From the NCBI GenBank assembly GCA_964464925.1, contig CAYXLI010000002.1, forward strand, positions 268,717 through 332,716: a stretch of DNA of 64,000 nt, in the 5' to 3' direction. A program made the translations under genes and the position numbers. Within the stretch, counting starts at the first letter, position 1; the number at the start of each line of letters is the position of its first letter. Shown here piece after piece: positions 52,589 to 62,460 of this stretch. Source of the DNA: CAYXLI01 sp964464925 (GTDB lineage Bacteria > Acidobacteriota > Terriglobia > Bryobacterales > Bryobacteraceae). The notes under the pieces were generated by a model. The model was not told the origin of the DNA. It searched no databases and worked only from the letters and a program-made list of their open reading frames with translations.

Positions 52589-53743
52589 TCCCGCCAGGAA
52601 GACTCTCTCGATCTCCAGGGCTTGGTTCAGGACGAGGACGTCTGCGAGTTTACCCGGCTCAAGGCTGCCCGTTTCTGCAGCTATGCCGGCGCGCTCAGCG
52701 GGCGTGAGACTGGCCATGCGCACGGCTTGCGGCAGGGTCGCACTGGTGGACGCGGCCATGTTTCGGACCATTGTGTCCATCCCGACAACGGCGCTCGCGA
52801 GGCCCTGTCCCGGCACGAAGCCAACGCGGCCATCGCTCTCGAACCAAGGACCCGTCGCCTGCGGGCCGAAGCGATAGCGGCCCGGAGCCATGTCGAGCGC
52901 ACGATTCGCATCCGTGACGAGGCAAAGCCGCTCGGCTCCCTTCATTCGGAAGGCGAACTCCAATAGCTCCGGCGCGAGGTGGCAGCCGTCCGCAATTACC
53001 TCGGTGCTCATCTCGGGATGAGCGAGCACGAATTGCTCCATGCTGCCCTGCATGGGCGTGCCGCAGCGCCCGCGGATCGATGGGACGGAACTCATCGCAC
53101 ACCAAAAATGATCGACGTGGCGCATGCCCGCCCGGTAGGCCCGCGCCATCTCGCTCCACGTAGAGTTCGAATGGCCGCAGGTCACGAGGCAGCCATGGTG
53201 GCGGGCGGCTGCGTAGAAGTCCTCAGCACCCGGGAGTTCCGCCGCGCAGGTTGCAATGCGAATCAGACCGAGAGCCAGAAAGCGGAGGTACTCAGCGGCA
53301 TCGGGATCGCGCCGGCCTTCCACTGAGTGGCACCCAACTTTCTCCTCCGCGAAGTACGGCCCGTAGTAGTGAACACCGGCGATGCGTGCGCCGTCCGAGG
53401 GCGACCAGTGCTGTCGAACGTCCGCGCAGGCGCTGAGCATACTGTCGATCTCTGCGGTTGACCCTGTTGTCGTGGTCGGAAATATCGTCGTAGTCCCATG
53501 GCGGGCATGCGCGCGGTTCACGGTTCGAACGGCCTCCGAGTTTCCGTCCATGTAGTCGGCGCCAGCACCCCCGTGAACGTGAATATCGATGTAACCGGGC
53601 GCAATGTAGTGGCCATCGATCACCGGGACTCCGTCAGCTCTCGATGGCCCAACGCTGACGATCCGCCCGTCTGTGCAGAGCACGTAAGCGTCAGGGACAA
53701 TTCGATCCGGAAGGATCAATTGCCCATGAAAGCAGATATTCAC
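52574..53743 (-). CDS. nagA: N-acetylglucosamine-6-phosphate deacetylase
   Basis: GTG 53743 with GGAGGAAGA upstream is chosen; the frame before it is not family-like. The 389-residue protein has the amidohydrolase metal motif DIHVHGGAGADYMD, then HYYGPYFAEEK, CGHSNSTW, DHFWCAM and the catalytic Asp in LCLVTDAN. It removes acetate from GlcNAc-6-phosphate, a step of amino-sugar recycling. Its start overlaps the stop of the YdcF-like gene by four bases, so they are coupled. No nagB or nagK gene is adjacent. Confidence 0.93.
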   Translation of the reverse strand: MNICFHGQLILPDRIVPDAYVLCTDGRIVSVGPSRADGVPVIDGHYIAPGYIDIHVHGGAGADYMDGNSEAVRTVNRAHARHGTTTIFPTTTTGSTAEIDSMLSACADVRQHWSPSDGARIAGVHYYGPYFAEEKVGCHSVEGRRDPDAAEYLRFLALGLIRIATCAAELPGAEDFYAAARHHGCLVTCGHSNSTWSEMARAYRAGMRHVDHFWCAMSSVPSIRGRCGTPMQGSMEQFVLAHPEMSTEVIADGCHLAPELLEFAFRMKGAERLCLVTDANRALDMAPGRYRFGPQATGPWFESDGRVGFVPGQGLASAVVGMDTMVRNMAASTSATLPQAVRMASLTPAERAGIAAETGSLEPGKLADVLVLNQALEIERVFLAGSEFR

Positions 53744-54438
53744 TCTTCCTCCGCAAGCAGGTGTTTCGTGAAGCCCGCCTCTCGCAGGTGCGCGTACGCC
53801 TTCGCCACGGCGTCTGGAATCCGCTGCGGAGCGGACCAGCCGCGCTTGGCGTAGATCCAAACCCGCTGCAAATCACCCATCATGATGTTGATGATCCGCT
53901 CCGGCGTAAGATCGCCGCTGAAGTATTCGGCGAGTGTCATCTCCGGCGACGCGACCGTCGCGGGCATCTCGGGCCACTCCACGGCCATTGTCGCCCAGGT
54001 GCGGCGCTGCATAAATGGTTTGACGGCGAGCACGACATTCGCCGGTTTCATTCCCCGCGCTTCCAGCAAGCGGCGACTGAAGCGCAGATTTTCCGCGGTA
54101 TTGGTCGCGCAGGTTTCGAGCAGGATATTGCCCTCCGGTACACCCCGGCGGACTGCGATTTCGGCGTACATTTCGGCTTCCGTACGTGTCCAGGACGTGG
54201 CCAGCAGATCATCCTGATGAGCGAACCCGCCAGTGCAGACGAGCACCTTACCGTAGCCGCGATGAAAGAGATCCGCAGCAAAATCCGCCACTCGCAGATC
54301 GTTCGTCCCAAGCGCGATGATGACGTCTCCTGGAATCGGCCTGTGCCGAATCTGATGGAATTGCCAGATCACGTCCGCGGATTGCATAACGTCTTCGGGA
54401 AGCGGAACCATAAAAGACAGGGTCGCACGCGTACTCAA
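53740..54438 (-). CDS. YdcF-like (DUF218) protein
   Basis: The frame is open from 54645, but family alignment starts near MVPLPEDVMQSADVIWQFH (54411). A TTG at 54438 with GGAGGT ten bases upstream is the best-supported start; ATG 54456 and ATG 54411 are alternatives. The 232-residue protein has the DUF218 motifs VIIALGTNDLRVADFAADLF, VCTGGF and ETCATNTAENLRFSRRLL. YdcF-type proteins bind SAM or nucleotides; function unproven. It precedes and overlaps nagA. Confidence 0.83.
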   Translation of the reverse strand: MSTRATLSFMVPLPEDVMQSADVIWQFHQIRHRPIPGDVIIALGTNDLRVADFAADLFHRGYGKVLVCTGGFAHQDDLLATSWTRTEAEMYAEIAVRRGVPEGNILLETCATNTAENLRFSRRLLEARGMKPANVVLAVKPFMQRRTWATMAVEWPEMPATVASPEMTLAEYFSGDLTPERIINIMMGDLQRVWIYAKRGWSAPQRIPDAVAKAYAHLREAGFTKHLLAEEE

Positions 54439-54503
54439 TATTGGTAATACCTCCATCCTGATATACTGTCCCCACTTCAATTTTGTAGGGGAAGGGGAAA
54501 TCC

Positions 54504-57500
54504 TTGTTCGATCAGCTTGCATACCGCTTCGCCGCTGTCTCATTTGCCCTCTATATACTTGCTCCCGGGGTGCTGGCGCAAGAGACTCGTTCCAGCCTTT
54601 TCGGCCGAGTGCTTGACCCGACGGGCAGCACCGTCGCCGGGGCATCCATCATCGTGCGCAACGCGGATACGGGCGTTGCCCTCAAATACCAATCCAACCA
54701 GAGCGGATATTACGAAGCCACCCTGCTGCTGCCCGGGCCGTATGAAATCACAGCCGAGATGTCCGGGTTCAAGAAGCTCAACCGGCGGGGCCTTATTCTG
54801 CCGGTCTCGTCGAGGCTCGAGGTCGACCTCACGCTCGAACTCGGCGGAATGGCGGAAAGCGTTTCGGTCACCGCCGAGGCTCCTCTTCTTGAGACGAACG
54901 CAGTAAGTTCCGGCCGCGTCCTCGATAACAAAGAGGTCATGGAACTCCCGGTCATGGGCAACAGCGCCATGCTGCTTGTGAAACTCACTCCCGGCATTCA
55001 AACCGGAGGCGTTAACAACTATCTCGCGCTGCACTCGAATGCGGGCGGTTCGGACTACAACGTCGGCGGCAATGTCGGCGGGAACTCCTGGTCCATTGAC
55101 GGATCGCCGAATCAGGGTCCAGGCCGGCGAGCGGCGTACCTTCCCTATACGGACGCGATCGCCGAATTCAAAGTCGAGACCAATAATTTCGATGCATCGA
55201 TCGGCCAGACCTCCGGCGCGTCGATACAAATGATCAGCAAGTCGGGCACGAATGATTTCCACGGGACAGCAACGTGGCAACACTGGCAGCAGCGCTGGCA
55301 AGGCACTCCTTTCTTTGTGAAGCAACAGTACTATCGCCGGATTGCCGCGGCCGAAGCCGCCGGCAACAAGGCATTGGCCGATTCGATCCGCAACACCGAC
55401 AAGCAGGCTACGGGGCGTTCTAATAACTGGGGCGCTTCCGGCGGGGGGCCGGTGATCATCCCCAAACTCCTGAACGGGAAGAACCGTCTGTTCTGGTTCT
55501 TCACCTACAACGCATTCAAAGACGTCAAGACAGAAGATGCCTCCGCCTTTAATCGCACGGTGCCTACGCTGGCTGCGCGAAACGGAGACTTCAGCGATCT
55601 GCTCGCGCTGCCGAATTCAGCGCGATATCAAATTTACGATCCGACGACCGTAGTGCCGGACCCGGCGCGGGCCGGCCATTTCGTACGGACGCCATTCGCC
55701 GGCAACATTATTCCAAAGAGCCGGTTCGTGAATCCCTCGTATGACGCGATCTCGAAGCTGTATCCGCTCCCGAACAACGCTCCAGCGGCGGGTCAAGAGC
55801 CGGTAAACAATTACCTGGCGTCGATGACTCCGTACAACTGGGACTACAAGGCCTATTCGAATCGCGTTGACTATCAACTCAACGACAAAGTACGTATGTA
55901 CGGCCGCTGGTCCTTCAACAACTTCGGTCCGGAGGATCGCGGTGACTGGACCTACGAGACAGCACGCGGGTTGAACGTCGGCGGTCTGGTCCGCAACAAC
56001 AAGGGCGGCAACTTCGACGTGGTCGTGACTCAGAACCCCACTACGATCTGGGACTTCAATGTAGCCATGGACCAGTTCCGCGAGGGCAGCGTGCAGCCCA
56101 AGGCCTTGGAATACAAGCCGTCCGACATCGGGCTTCCAGCCTATCTCGACCAGAAGGCGGGGGCGCAACACATTCTGCCTTTGATGAACGTAAACGGCTA
56201 TAGCCAGATCAGCCCCGGCGGCATCAGTAGCTGGACTCGTACCCGGAGCCTGACAGGCAAAGCCGAGGTGACGAAGATCTGGGGCAACCACACGGTGCGG
56301 AGCGCGTTCGACGCGCGCAGCATGTTCCGCACTGGCGGCGGCGGCGGAAACACAGACGGAAACTTCACGTTCTCGAACACATACACCCGCCGGGACGACG
56401 ACGGTAACGCTCCAAGCACGAATCTTGGACTTGGCTGGGCGGCGTTCATTCTTGGGCTGCCCAACGGCATTAGCGTAGCAACCAACGATACGTACGCGAC
56501 CTTCACGCCGTATTATGGCGCCTTCGTTCAAGACAACTGGCGAATCACTCCAAAGCTGACACTAAACCTTGGACTGCGCATGGAGTGGGAAGGCGGCGCA
56601 ACCGAGCGATACAACCGCATGATCGCCGGCTTCGACCCGACATTGAATCTTCCCATCACGGCGGCGGCTCAGGCGGCCTATGCGGCCAATCCCATCGCCC
56701 AACTCTCACCTGCAGACTTCAAGGTCGTTGGCGGGACGTTGTATCCGGGCGTTGGGGGCCAACCGCGCAACCTCTTCCACAACGAACTGATGTGGCTGCC
56801 CAGATTTGGCGCCGCCTACCAACTGAACAGCAAGACCGTGATCCGCATTGGATACGGCATCTTCTTCGATACGCTTAATGTGATGAACTTCGGACCCGAT
56901 CAGTCCGGGTTCAGCCGAAGCACGAATCCCATCATCACGAACGATTTCGGCCAAACCTGGAATTTCCCGGCGGCGGCGAATCCGGCGAACGGCAAGAGTC
57001 CACTGCTGGATCCATTTCCAGTTCGTGCCGACGGCACGCGCTTCGATGTGCCGACACGGGATCAGCTTGGCTCCATGGCAAAGGCCGGCCGAGGTTTCGG
57101 CTTCACCGACCCGAATCAAAAACACGCGCGCCAGCAGCGTTGGCGTGCCGGCTTCCAAAGACAGATTGGCCGGGACATGGTGATCGACGTCGCCTATGCC
57201 GGCTCGTACTCCGACCGGCTGCCGATCGGCCTCAAACTGGACTACCTGCCCGAACAGTATTGGAACAAGACGCCGGTCCGCAATGACACCCTCGCAAACC
57301 TTTTGAACCAGAATGTGACGAATCCTTTCAACATCAAGAATTTCGCCTCACTGCAATCGAGCAATCCGCTGATCTATCAGGACATGGCGAACAACGGATT
57401 CTTCACCTCCGGCACGATCCGTCTCTCTCAGTTATTGCGCCAGTACCCGCAGATGAACGGCATCAGCAACAACACCGCGAATATAGGCTTCAACTGGGTT

Positions 57501-58333
57501 CACGAAATCGACGTGAACTTCAGCAAACGTTTCTCAAAGGGCTTCAACCTGAGCTTCGGCTACACGGGTCTGAAGATCCGCGATGCGGATTTTCTTTACT
57601 ACGAATGGGACCGGCAACCCACCGAACGCCTTTCGAACAACGGCCGTCCCCATCGGATTGTCGGGACAGGCATCTATGAACTTCCTTTCGGTAAGGGCCG
57701 CAAGTTCCTGAGCGGAGTGAACCGTCCAATGGAACTGCTGGTCGGCGGATGGCAGTTCGGCGCGACCTACGAGTATCAGCCCGGCCCGCTGCTGGACTGG
57801 GGTAATCCCTTTTATTACGGCAGCGACACGAGTAACATCGGCAACGTCCACAAGACCTACGACACGTGGTTCAATACGGCGGATTTCGAACGTACGGCTA
57901 CCAAGGCGCCGACCTCGTTCCAGGCCAGAATTTTTCCGACGCGTATCGATGGCATCCGCGCCGATATGACGAACCAGTGGAACGCGAANNNNNNNNNNNN
58001 NNNNNNNNNNNNNNNNNNNNNNNNNNNNNNNNNNNNNNNNNNNNNNNNNNNNNNNNNNNNNNNNNNNNNNNNNNNNNNNNNNNNNNNNTTCCGACGCGTA
58101 TCGATGGCATCCGCGCCGATATGACGAACCAGTGGAACGCGAACGCCGCCAAGAATCTGCACATGACGGAGCGCCTGAACCTGCAACTCCGGCTCGACGT
58201 ATTGAACGTGCAGAACCGGTCGCAGATGGCGGGCCCGAGCACCGATCCACTCTCCACAAACTTCGGACGCGTTACCAGCCAGACGGCAGCGACGAACCGC
58301 TGGATTACGGTACAGGCGCGCTTCACCTTCTAG
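54504..58333 (+). CDS. Large Oar-like TonB-dependent receptor, interrupted by an assembly gap
   Basis: The frame starts at the TTG or GTG near 54504 with AGGGGAAGGGG upstream. It shows a signal peptide, a carboxypeptidase-regulatory domain (about 30-105; LFGRVLDPTGSTVAGASI), a plug (about 120-260; NVGGNSWSIDGSPNQG) and a long barrel ending ITVQARFTF. A run of 100 N at 57989-58088 breaks the frame. When the flanking 55-bp duplicate is merged, 155 bases drop out and the frame is restored, giving about 1224 residues. It is the largest of three related receptors here. The ligand is unknown. Confidence 0.9.
57934..58143 (+). other. Artefactual scaffold gap with 55-bp identical flanks
   Basis: The 55 bases at 57934-57988, directly before the Ns, are identical to those at 58089-58143, directly after them. 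The two contigs therefore overlap, and the 100 Ns are a scaffolder placeholder. Removing 155 bases restores the receptor frame exactly. Fifty-five is also a common assembler k-mer length, which fits contig ends that overlap by k. Confidence 0.93.
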
Positions 58334-58544
58334 TTTTAGGCACTCTCCGTAGGCTGCGAAGGACCACGTCAGTCCGAATGGAGCCCTGATGCCATCACTT
58401 CGGCCGCAGTTTCGATGCGGAACCGGGTTCGTTCACCTATCGCGAACTTAACAGAGCGCCCCACGTAAAATGCCCAGCGCCAGCGGAAACCGCCGAAAAC
58501 TCAGGCAAATCGAGCTTGTAATTTTCGGAACTGCCGTACCGGGA

Positions 58545-59636
58545 TCAGGCGTAGGGGAGGCCGAGGCCCTGCATCACGCCCTTCATGTAACCGATGGCGA
58601 AGATCTTGCCTTGTATCGCGTAGCCAGGACGATCGTTCGCTTCCTCATCGAGCGTCGGGGCGTGGTCCGGCCGCATGGGACCCGTAAATCCCACCTCGTG
58701 ATAGGTCTTCAACATTTTCACCATGTCGGTCTGACCCTCGTCATGGAACGTCTCACGGAAGTGGTCGCGCGTGCCTGCGATGTCGCGGAAATGGACGAAG
58801 AAAATTTTCTTCTGCTTGCCCCATTCGCGCACAAGCGCTTCGCAGTCTTCACCCATAGCGATAAAGTTCGCCTGGCAGAAGGTGATGCCATTGGCCGGGC
58901 TCGGAACGATATTCATGATGCGGCGGTAATTGGCCGCGCTGGTCACGATACGGCCGATCCCGCGGAGAGGCGACAGCGGCGGATCGTCTGGATGTAGTGC
59001 CATCTGAACGCCGGACTTCGCTGCGACCGGAATGACGGCTTTGAGAAAGTACGCGATATTTTCCCAGACCTTCTCTTCGGGGACTTCTCCCCATTGCGTA
59101 AGGCCCTGCGCTCTGGCGGCGCCAAGATCGAAGTCCGTGATGAGCGCCCCGCCGCGGCCCGGGGCGTCTAGCTTCGTGCGATACCAGCCGAGTCCCGCCA
59201 TAAAGTTGTAGCAGAGGACGGGAATGCCGACATTGCCGAGAGCGCGGATTGCGGCGATGTAGTTTTCGATTTCCTCATCGCGGCCTGCAAGTCCGAGCTT
59301 GATTTTTTCGGCCGGGACCGGATGGCTTTCGACGCCTGCGACCTGCATTCCGATGCCGGCGAATTCGGCTTTCATCTTCGCGAGCGTCGCTTCATAATCT
59401 TCCTTCCGAACTCGGCCGAGTGCGGCTCCGCAAATGGCATAGTTGACGCCAATTTGACGGCTGATGCGCGATTTGTGATCGACGCTTGGGCCGTTCATGA
59501 TCGCGAATTTAATTCCCTTTCCGGTATTAGGAATGCGGCGGGGGCCGCCCAGGGCATCGCTCTTCGATGTGGTCGCGGCGGGGGCAAGTCCCGCGGCAGC
59601 CAAAGCCGCGGCTGCGGTACGGCGTGTGATCTGCAT
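58545..59636 (-). CDS. Mannonate-dehydratase-like (UxuA family) protein with Tat signal
   Basis: The 363-residue protein starts with a Tat-like signal (MQITRRTAAAALAAAGLAPAA). It has UxuA-type segments: CYNFMAGLGWYRT, MALHPDDPPLSPLRGIGRI, a Cys in ITFCQANF, HFRDI and RPDHAP. Mannonate dehydratase removes water from D-mannonate to give 2-keto-3-deoxygluconate in glucuronate breakdown, and is normally cytoplasmic, so a Tat signal is unusual. The metal-site pattern is conserved but the sequence is divergent, so another substrate is possible. A 210-base gap with no gene separates it from the receptor gene. Confidence 0.82.
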   Translation of the reverse strand: MQITRRTAAAALAAAGLAPAATTSKSDALGGPRRIPNTGKGIKFAIMNGPSVDHKSRISRQIGVNYAICGAALGRVRKEDYEATLAKMKAEFAGIGMQVAGVESHPVPAEKIKLGLAGRDEEIENYIAAIRALGNVGIPVLCYNFMAGLGWYRTKLDAPGRGGALITDFDLGAARAQGLTQWGEVPEEKVWENIAYFLKAVIPVAAKSGVQMALHPDDPPLSPLRGIGRIVTSAANYRRIMNIVPSPANGITFCQANFIAMGEDCEALVREWGKQKKIFFVHFRDIAGTRDHFRETFHDEGQTDMVKMLKTYHEVGFTGPMRPDHAPTLDEEANDRPGYAIQGKIFAIGYMKGVMQGLGLPYA

Positions 59637-59741
59637 TTGCGTATCCTATCTAAAACCCGGGCACGACGGGAACATGGCCAGGCCACGCGCGACGCTCCAG
59701 AGACTTAGCCGGGTTCAGGCCGCAGATCGAAGCGGAAAGCG

Positions 59742-59778
59742 AGGGCGGTGTTCGCGGTACCGCATGGGCCACCGCCCT
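59742..59778 (-). terminator. Terminator-like hairpin downstream of tig
   Basis: A 9-bp stem (AGGGCGGTG with CACCGCCCT, loop of 19 containing CGCGGTACCGC) begins about six bases after the trigger-factor stop on the reverse strand. It is followed by a CTTTCC stretch, a weak T-tract. Confidence 0.6.
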
Positions 59779-59783
59779 TCCGT

Positions 59784-61049
59784 TTACGCTGCGGACTTGC
59801 GGGCGTGTTCGAAGAGGAAGTTGAGGACCTTGTCCGTGCGAATCCGGTTGGCAATGCGGCCGAGAGCGCCGTCCTTTTCCAACTTCATACGCATGGCGGC
59901 CACGGGTTCGCGTTCCTGCTTGGCGATGCGCTGCACTTCCCGGTCGAGTTCTTCCTGAGTAGCGTGGATCTGTTCCGTGTCAGCGATCTTCTCAAGCAGC
60001 AGAGACGCCTTCACGTCGTGCGTGGCTTTGTCCTTCTGCGACTCCTTGATCTTGTTCCAATCGAGCTTCAGGTTGCGAGGGTCCACGCCTCGGCCGGCAA
60101 TCTGGCGCAGGTAGGTCTCGACCTGGTTTTCGATCTGCCGATCGATGAAGGTTTCCGGGACCGGAAACTCATGATTGGTGACGATTTGGTCGACGAGCTT
60201 ATCTTTCGCCTCGGTCTTCGCCTTGTGGTCCTCCTCCGCGAAGATCGCTTTGCGGATGGCATCACGGACTTCGTCGAGGTTCTGGAAGTCGCCGAGGTCG
60301 CGCGCGAACTCGTCATTCAGCTCAGGCAGTTCCTTCTGACGGACGCCCTTCACGTCGATGAGGAACCGGACGGTCTTGCCGGCAATGCGCTCCTGCGCAT
60401 AGTCCTCAGGATAGGTGACGTCGACTTCCTTCTGCTCGCCGGGGCTAACGCCGCGGAGAGCTTCGGTAAACTCGGGCATGGTCTCCGGGTCGCCAATGTG
60501 GAGCATCATGTTCTCACTCTTGATCGGCTCGCCTTCGACGCCGCCGATGCTGGTGAGATCCACGACCGCGAAGTCGCCATCGGCCAGCGGACGCGGGTCC
60601 TGGTTGATGTATTCGGCTTTCTGGTCACGAATGGAGTTGAGACGCTCTTCGATTTGCACCTCAGTCACCGTTGGTTCGTTGTAGACGACGGGGAGGTCGC
60701 GATATTCCTTGAGTTCGATGGTGGGCATGACCTCGAACTGAGCCTTGAAGCGGAGCGGCTCACCTTCGTGGAAATGCACGTCCGTCACGTTGGGCGTGCC
60801 GACGATCTGGAGCTGGTCCTGTTCGGCGCGGGCGCGGAAGGCCTTGGGCAGGATCTTTTCGAGAACATCCTGCTGGATCTCCTGCTTAAACCGGGTCCGA
60901 ATGAGGTTCTGGGGCGCCTTGCCGGGACGGAAGCCAGGCAGCTTTGCCTTCTTCGCGATGTCGGCGACGACGCGCTCCGTTTCCTGCTGGATGTCCTCCA
61001 CAGGGACGGTAATTTCTAATTCGTGTTTGCAACCTTCAACTAACGGCAT
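59784..61049 (-). CDS. tig: Trigger factor
   Basis: The 421-residue protein has the three trigger-factor parts. The N-terminal ribosome-binding domain carries the signature GFRPGKAPQNLIRTRF, a FKBP-like peptidyl-prolyl isomerase region lies at about 150-240 (DGDFAVVDLTSI; PGEQKEVDVTYPEDYA), and a long helical C-terminal chaperone domain follows. It binds nascent chains at the ribosome exit. It is downstream of ahcY and metK, but a hairpin at 61076-61103 may separate the transcripts. No clpP gene lies next to it, unlike the usual order. Confidence 0.97.
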   Translation of the reverse strand: MPLVEGCKHELEITVPVEDIQQETERVVADIAKKAKLPGFRPGKAPQNLIRTRFKQEIQQDVLEKILPKAFRARAEQDQLQIVGTPNVTDVHFHEGEPLRFKAQFEVMPTIELKEYRDLPVVYNEPTVTEVQIEERLNSIRDQKAEYINQDPRPLADGDFAVVDLTSIGGVEGEPIKSENMMLHIGDPETMPEFTEALRGVSPGEQKEVDVTYPEDYAQERIAGKTVRFLIDVKGVRQKELPELNDEFARDLGDFQNLDEVRDAIRKAIFAEEDHKAKTEAKDKLVDQIVTNHEFPVPETFIDRQIENQVETYLRQIAGRGVDPRNLKLDWNKIKESQKDKATHDVKASLLLEKIADTEQIHATQEELDREVQRIAKQEREPVAAMRMKLEKDGALGRIANRIRTDKVLNFLFEHARKSAA

Positions 61050-61075
61050 AGGGATATTGGGAGGGCAACAAGCAA

Positions 61076-61103
61076 GAAGCCAGAAGCGATGGCTCCTGGC
61101 TTC
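61076..61103 (-). terminator. Hairpin between ahcY and tig
   Basis: GAAGCCAG (61076-61083) pairs perfectly with CTGGCTTC (61096-61103) around a 12-base loop. On the reverse strand the stem is followed by TTGCTTGTTG, a loose T-rich tract. It lies in the 85-base gap after the ahcY stop. Confidence 0.6.
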
Positions 61104-61134
61104 GAGCTGCTACCTTTATTTTACTCGTGTCGGC

Positions 61135-62415
61135 TCAGGTTCCTTCGCTCCACCCGGCGAGGTACTCTTCCTGCTCCGGGGTGAGGCGGTCGATGTGAAC
61201 ACCCATGGCCTCCAGTTTCAGTCTGGCGACCTGCTTATCGATGGGCTCCGGGACAGCGTAGACCTTCTTTTCGAGCGATTCATGATTCTTCAATAAGTAC
61301 TCAACAGAGAGGGCCTGATTGGCGAAGCTCATATCCATCACCGAGGCCGGATGGCCCTCGGCGGCGGCGAGGTTGATGAGACGTCCCTCGCCCAACACAT
61401 AAATTTTGCGCCCGTCGCGCATGGAGTATTCTTCCACGAACTCGCGGCACTCGCGGCGGCTGGAGGCCAGCCGAACCAGCGCATTCAGATCGATCTCGAT
61501 GTTAAAGTGGCCGGAATTAGACAGGATCGCTCCGCTCTTCAACTTTTCCAAATGATCGCGTCCGATCACGTTCTTACTGCCGGTCACGGTGATGAACAAG
61601 TCGCCGAAGGCGCAAGCTTCCGCCATGGTCATCACGCGGAATCCATCCATCACCGCTTCGATCGCCTTTGTGGGATCGACCTCAGTGACGATGACGTTGG
61701 CTCCGAGGCCTTTCGCCCGCATGGCGACACCCCGGCCACACCATCCGTAGCCGGCAACAACGACATTCATGCCGGCGACCAGAATGCCGGTAGCGCGGAT
61801 GATTCCATCCAGCGTGCTCTGCCCGGTTCCGTAGCGATTATCGAACAGATGCCTCGTGCGGGCATCGTTGACGCCGATGACCGGGTACTTCAAGGCTCCC
61901 TCCCTCGCCATGGCGCGAAGGCGGATGACCCCAGTTGTTGTTTCTTCAGTGCCGCCGGCGATATCGGCAAGCGCATCCTGCCGTTTCGTGTGCACCACGT
62001 GGACCAAATCGGCCCCATCGTCCATGGTCACGTTCGGCTTTGTATCGAGCGCCGCGGTGATGTGGCGGTAGTAAGTTTCAGTATCCTCACCCCGGATCGC
62101 AAACGTCGGGATGTGGTAATCCCGAACGAGAGATGCGGCCACTTCGTCCTGCGTGGAAAGCGGACTGGAGGCGCAGAGGACCGGTTGTGCGCCGCCATCC
62201 CTGAGGGTAATCAGCAGATTGGCGGCTTCACTGGTAACGTGCAAACAGGCAGCGATTCGGATGCCTTCAAACGGCTGGCTTTTGATGAATTGCTTGCGGA
62301 TGCTGCGGAGCACCGGCATGAACTGAGAAGCCCATTCGATACGGCGCTTGCCAGCATCGGCAAGCGCCAGATCCTTTACATCGCAGGCTACCGTAGCCGC
62401 CGCATTTGCAGACAT
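61135..62415 (-). CDS. ahcY: Adenosylhomocysteinase
   Basis: AhcY cleaves S-adenosylhomocysteine to adenosine and homocysteine. The 426-residue protein has VVAGYGWCGRGVAMRAKGLGANV (NAD-binding), YGTGQSTLDGI, MDDGADLVH and SNSGHFNIEI, and lacks the 40-residue insertion of plant and proteobacterial forms, as expected for its length. It removes the product inhibitor of methyltransferases. It follows metK after 45 bases and probably shares its transcript. A 12-base direct repeat sits between them. Confidence 0.97.
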   Translation of the reverse strand: MSANAAATVACDVKDLALADAGKRRIEWASQFMPVLRSIRKQFIKSQPFEGIRIAACLHVTSEAANLLITLRDGGAQPVLCASSPLSTQDEVAASLVRDYHIPTFAIRGEDTETYYRHITAALDTKPNVTMDDGADLVHVVHTKRQDALADIAGGTEETTTGVIRLRAMAREGALKYPVIGVNDARTRHLFDNRYGTGQSTLDGIIRATGILVAGMNVVVAGYGWCGRGVAMRAKGLGANVIVTEVDPTKAIEAVMDGFRVMTMAEACAFGDLFITVTGSKNVIGRDHLEKLKSGAILSNSGHFNIEIDLNALVRLASSRRECREFVEEYSMRDGRKIYVLGEGRLINLAAAEGHPASVMDMSFANQALSVEYLLKNHESLEKKVYAVPEPIDKQVARLKLEAMGVHIDRLTPEQEEYLAGWSEGT

Positions 62416-62460
62416 GACTCTTTCGCCTTTACTTCTTCTTAACCCTTACTTCTTCTTCAA

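Noticed and set aside
58334..58544. Reverse-strand fragment reading FYVGRSVKFAIGERTRFRI ending in TGA near 58380
   Set aside because: Composition looks coding, but it is closed by a stop about 40 codons upstream and has no start with a ribosome binding site; it may be a gene remnant.
59748..61019. Forward ORF of 423 residues antisense to tig
   Set aside because: The trigger-factor signature lies on the opposite strand; the forward translation has repeated Leu-Arg-Val patterns from codon reversal.
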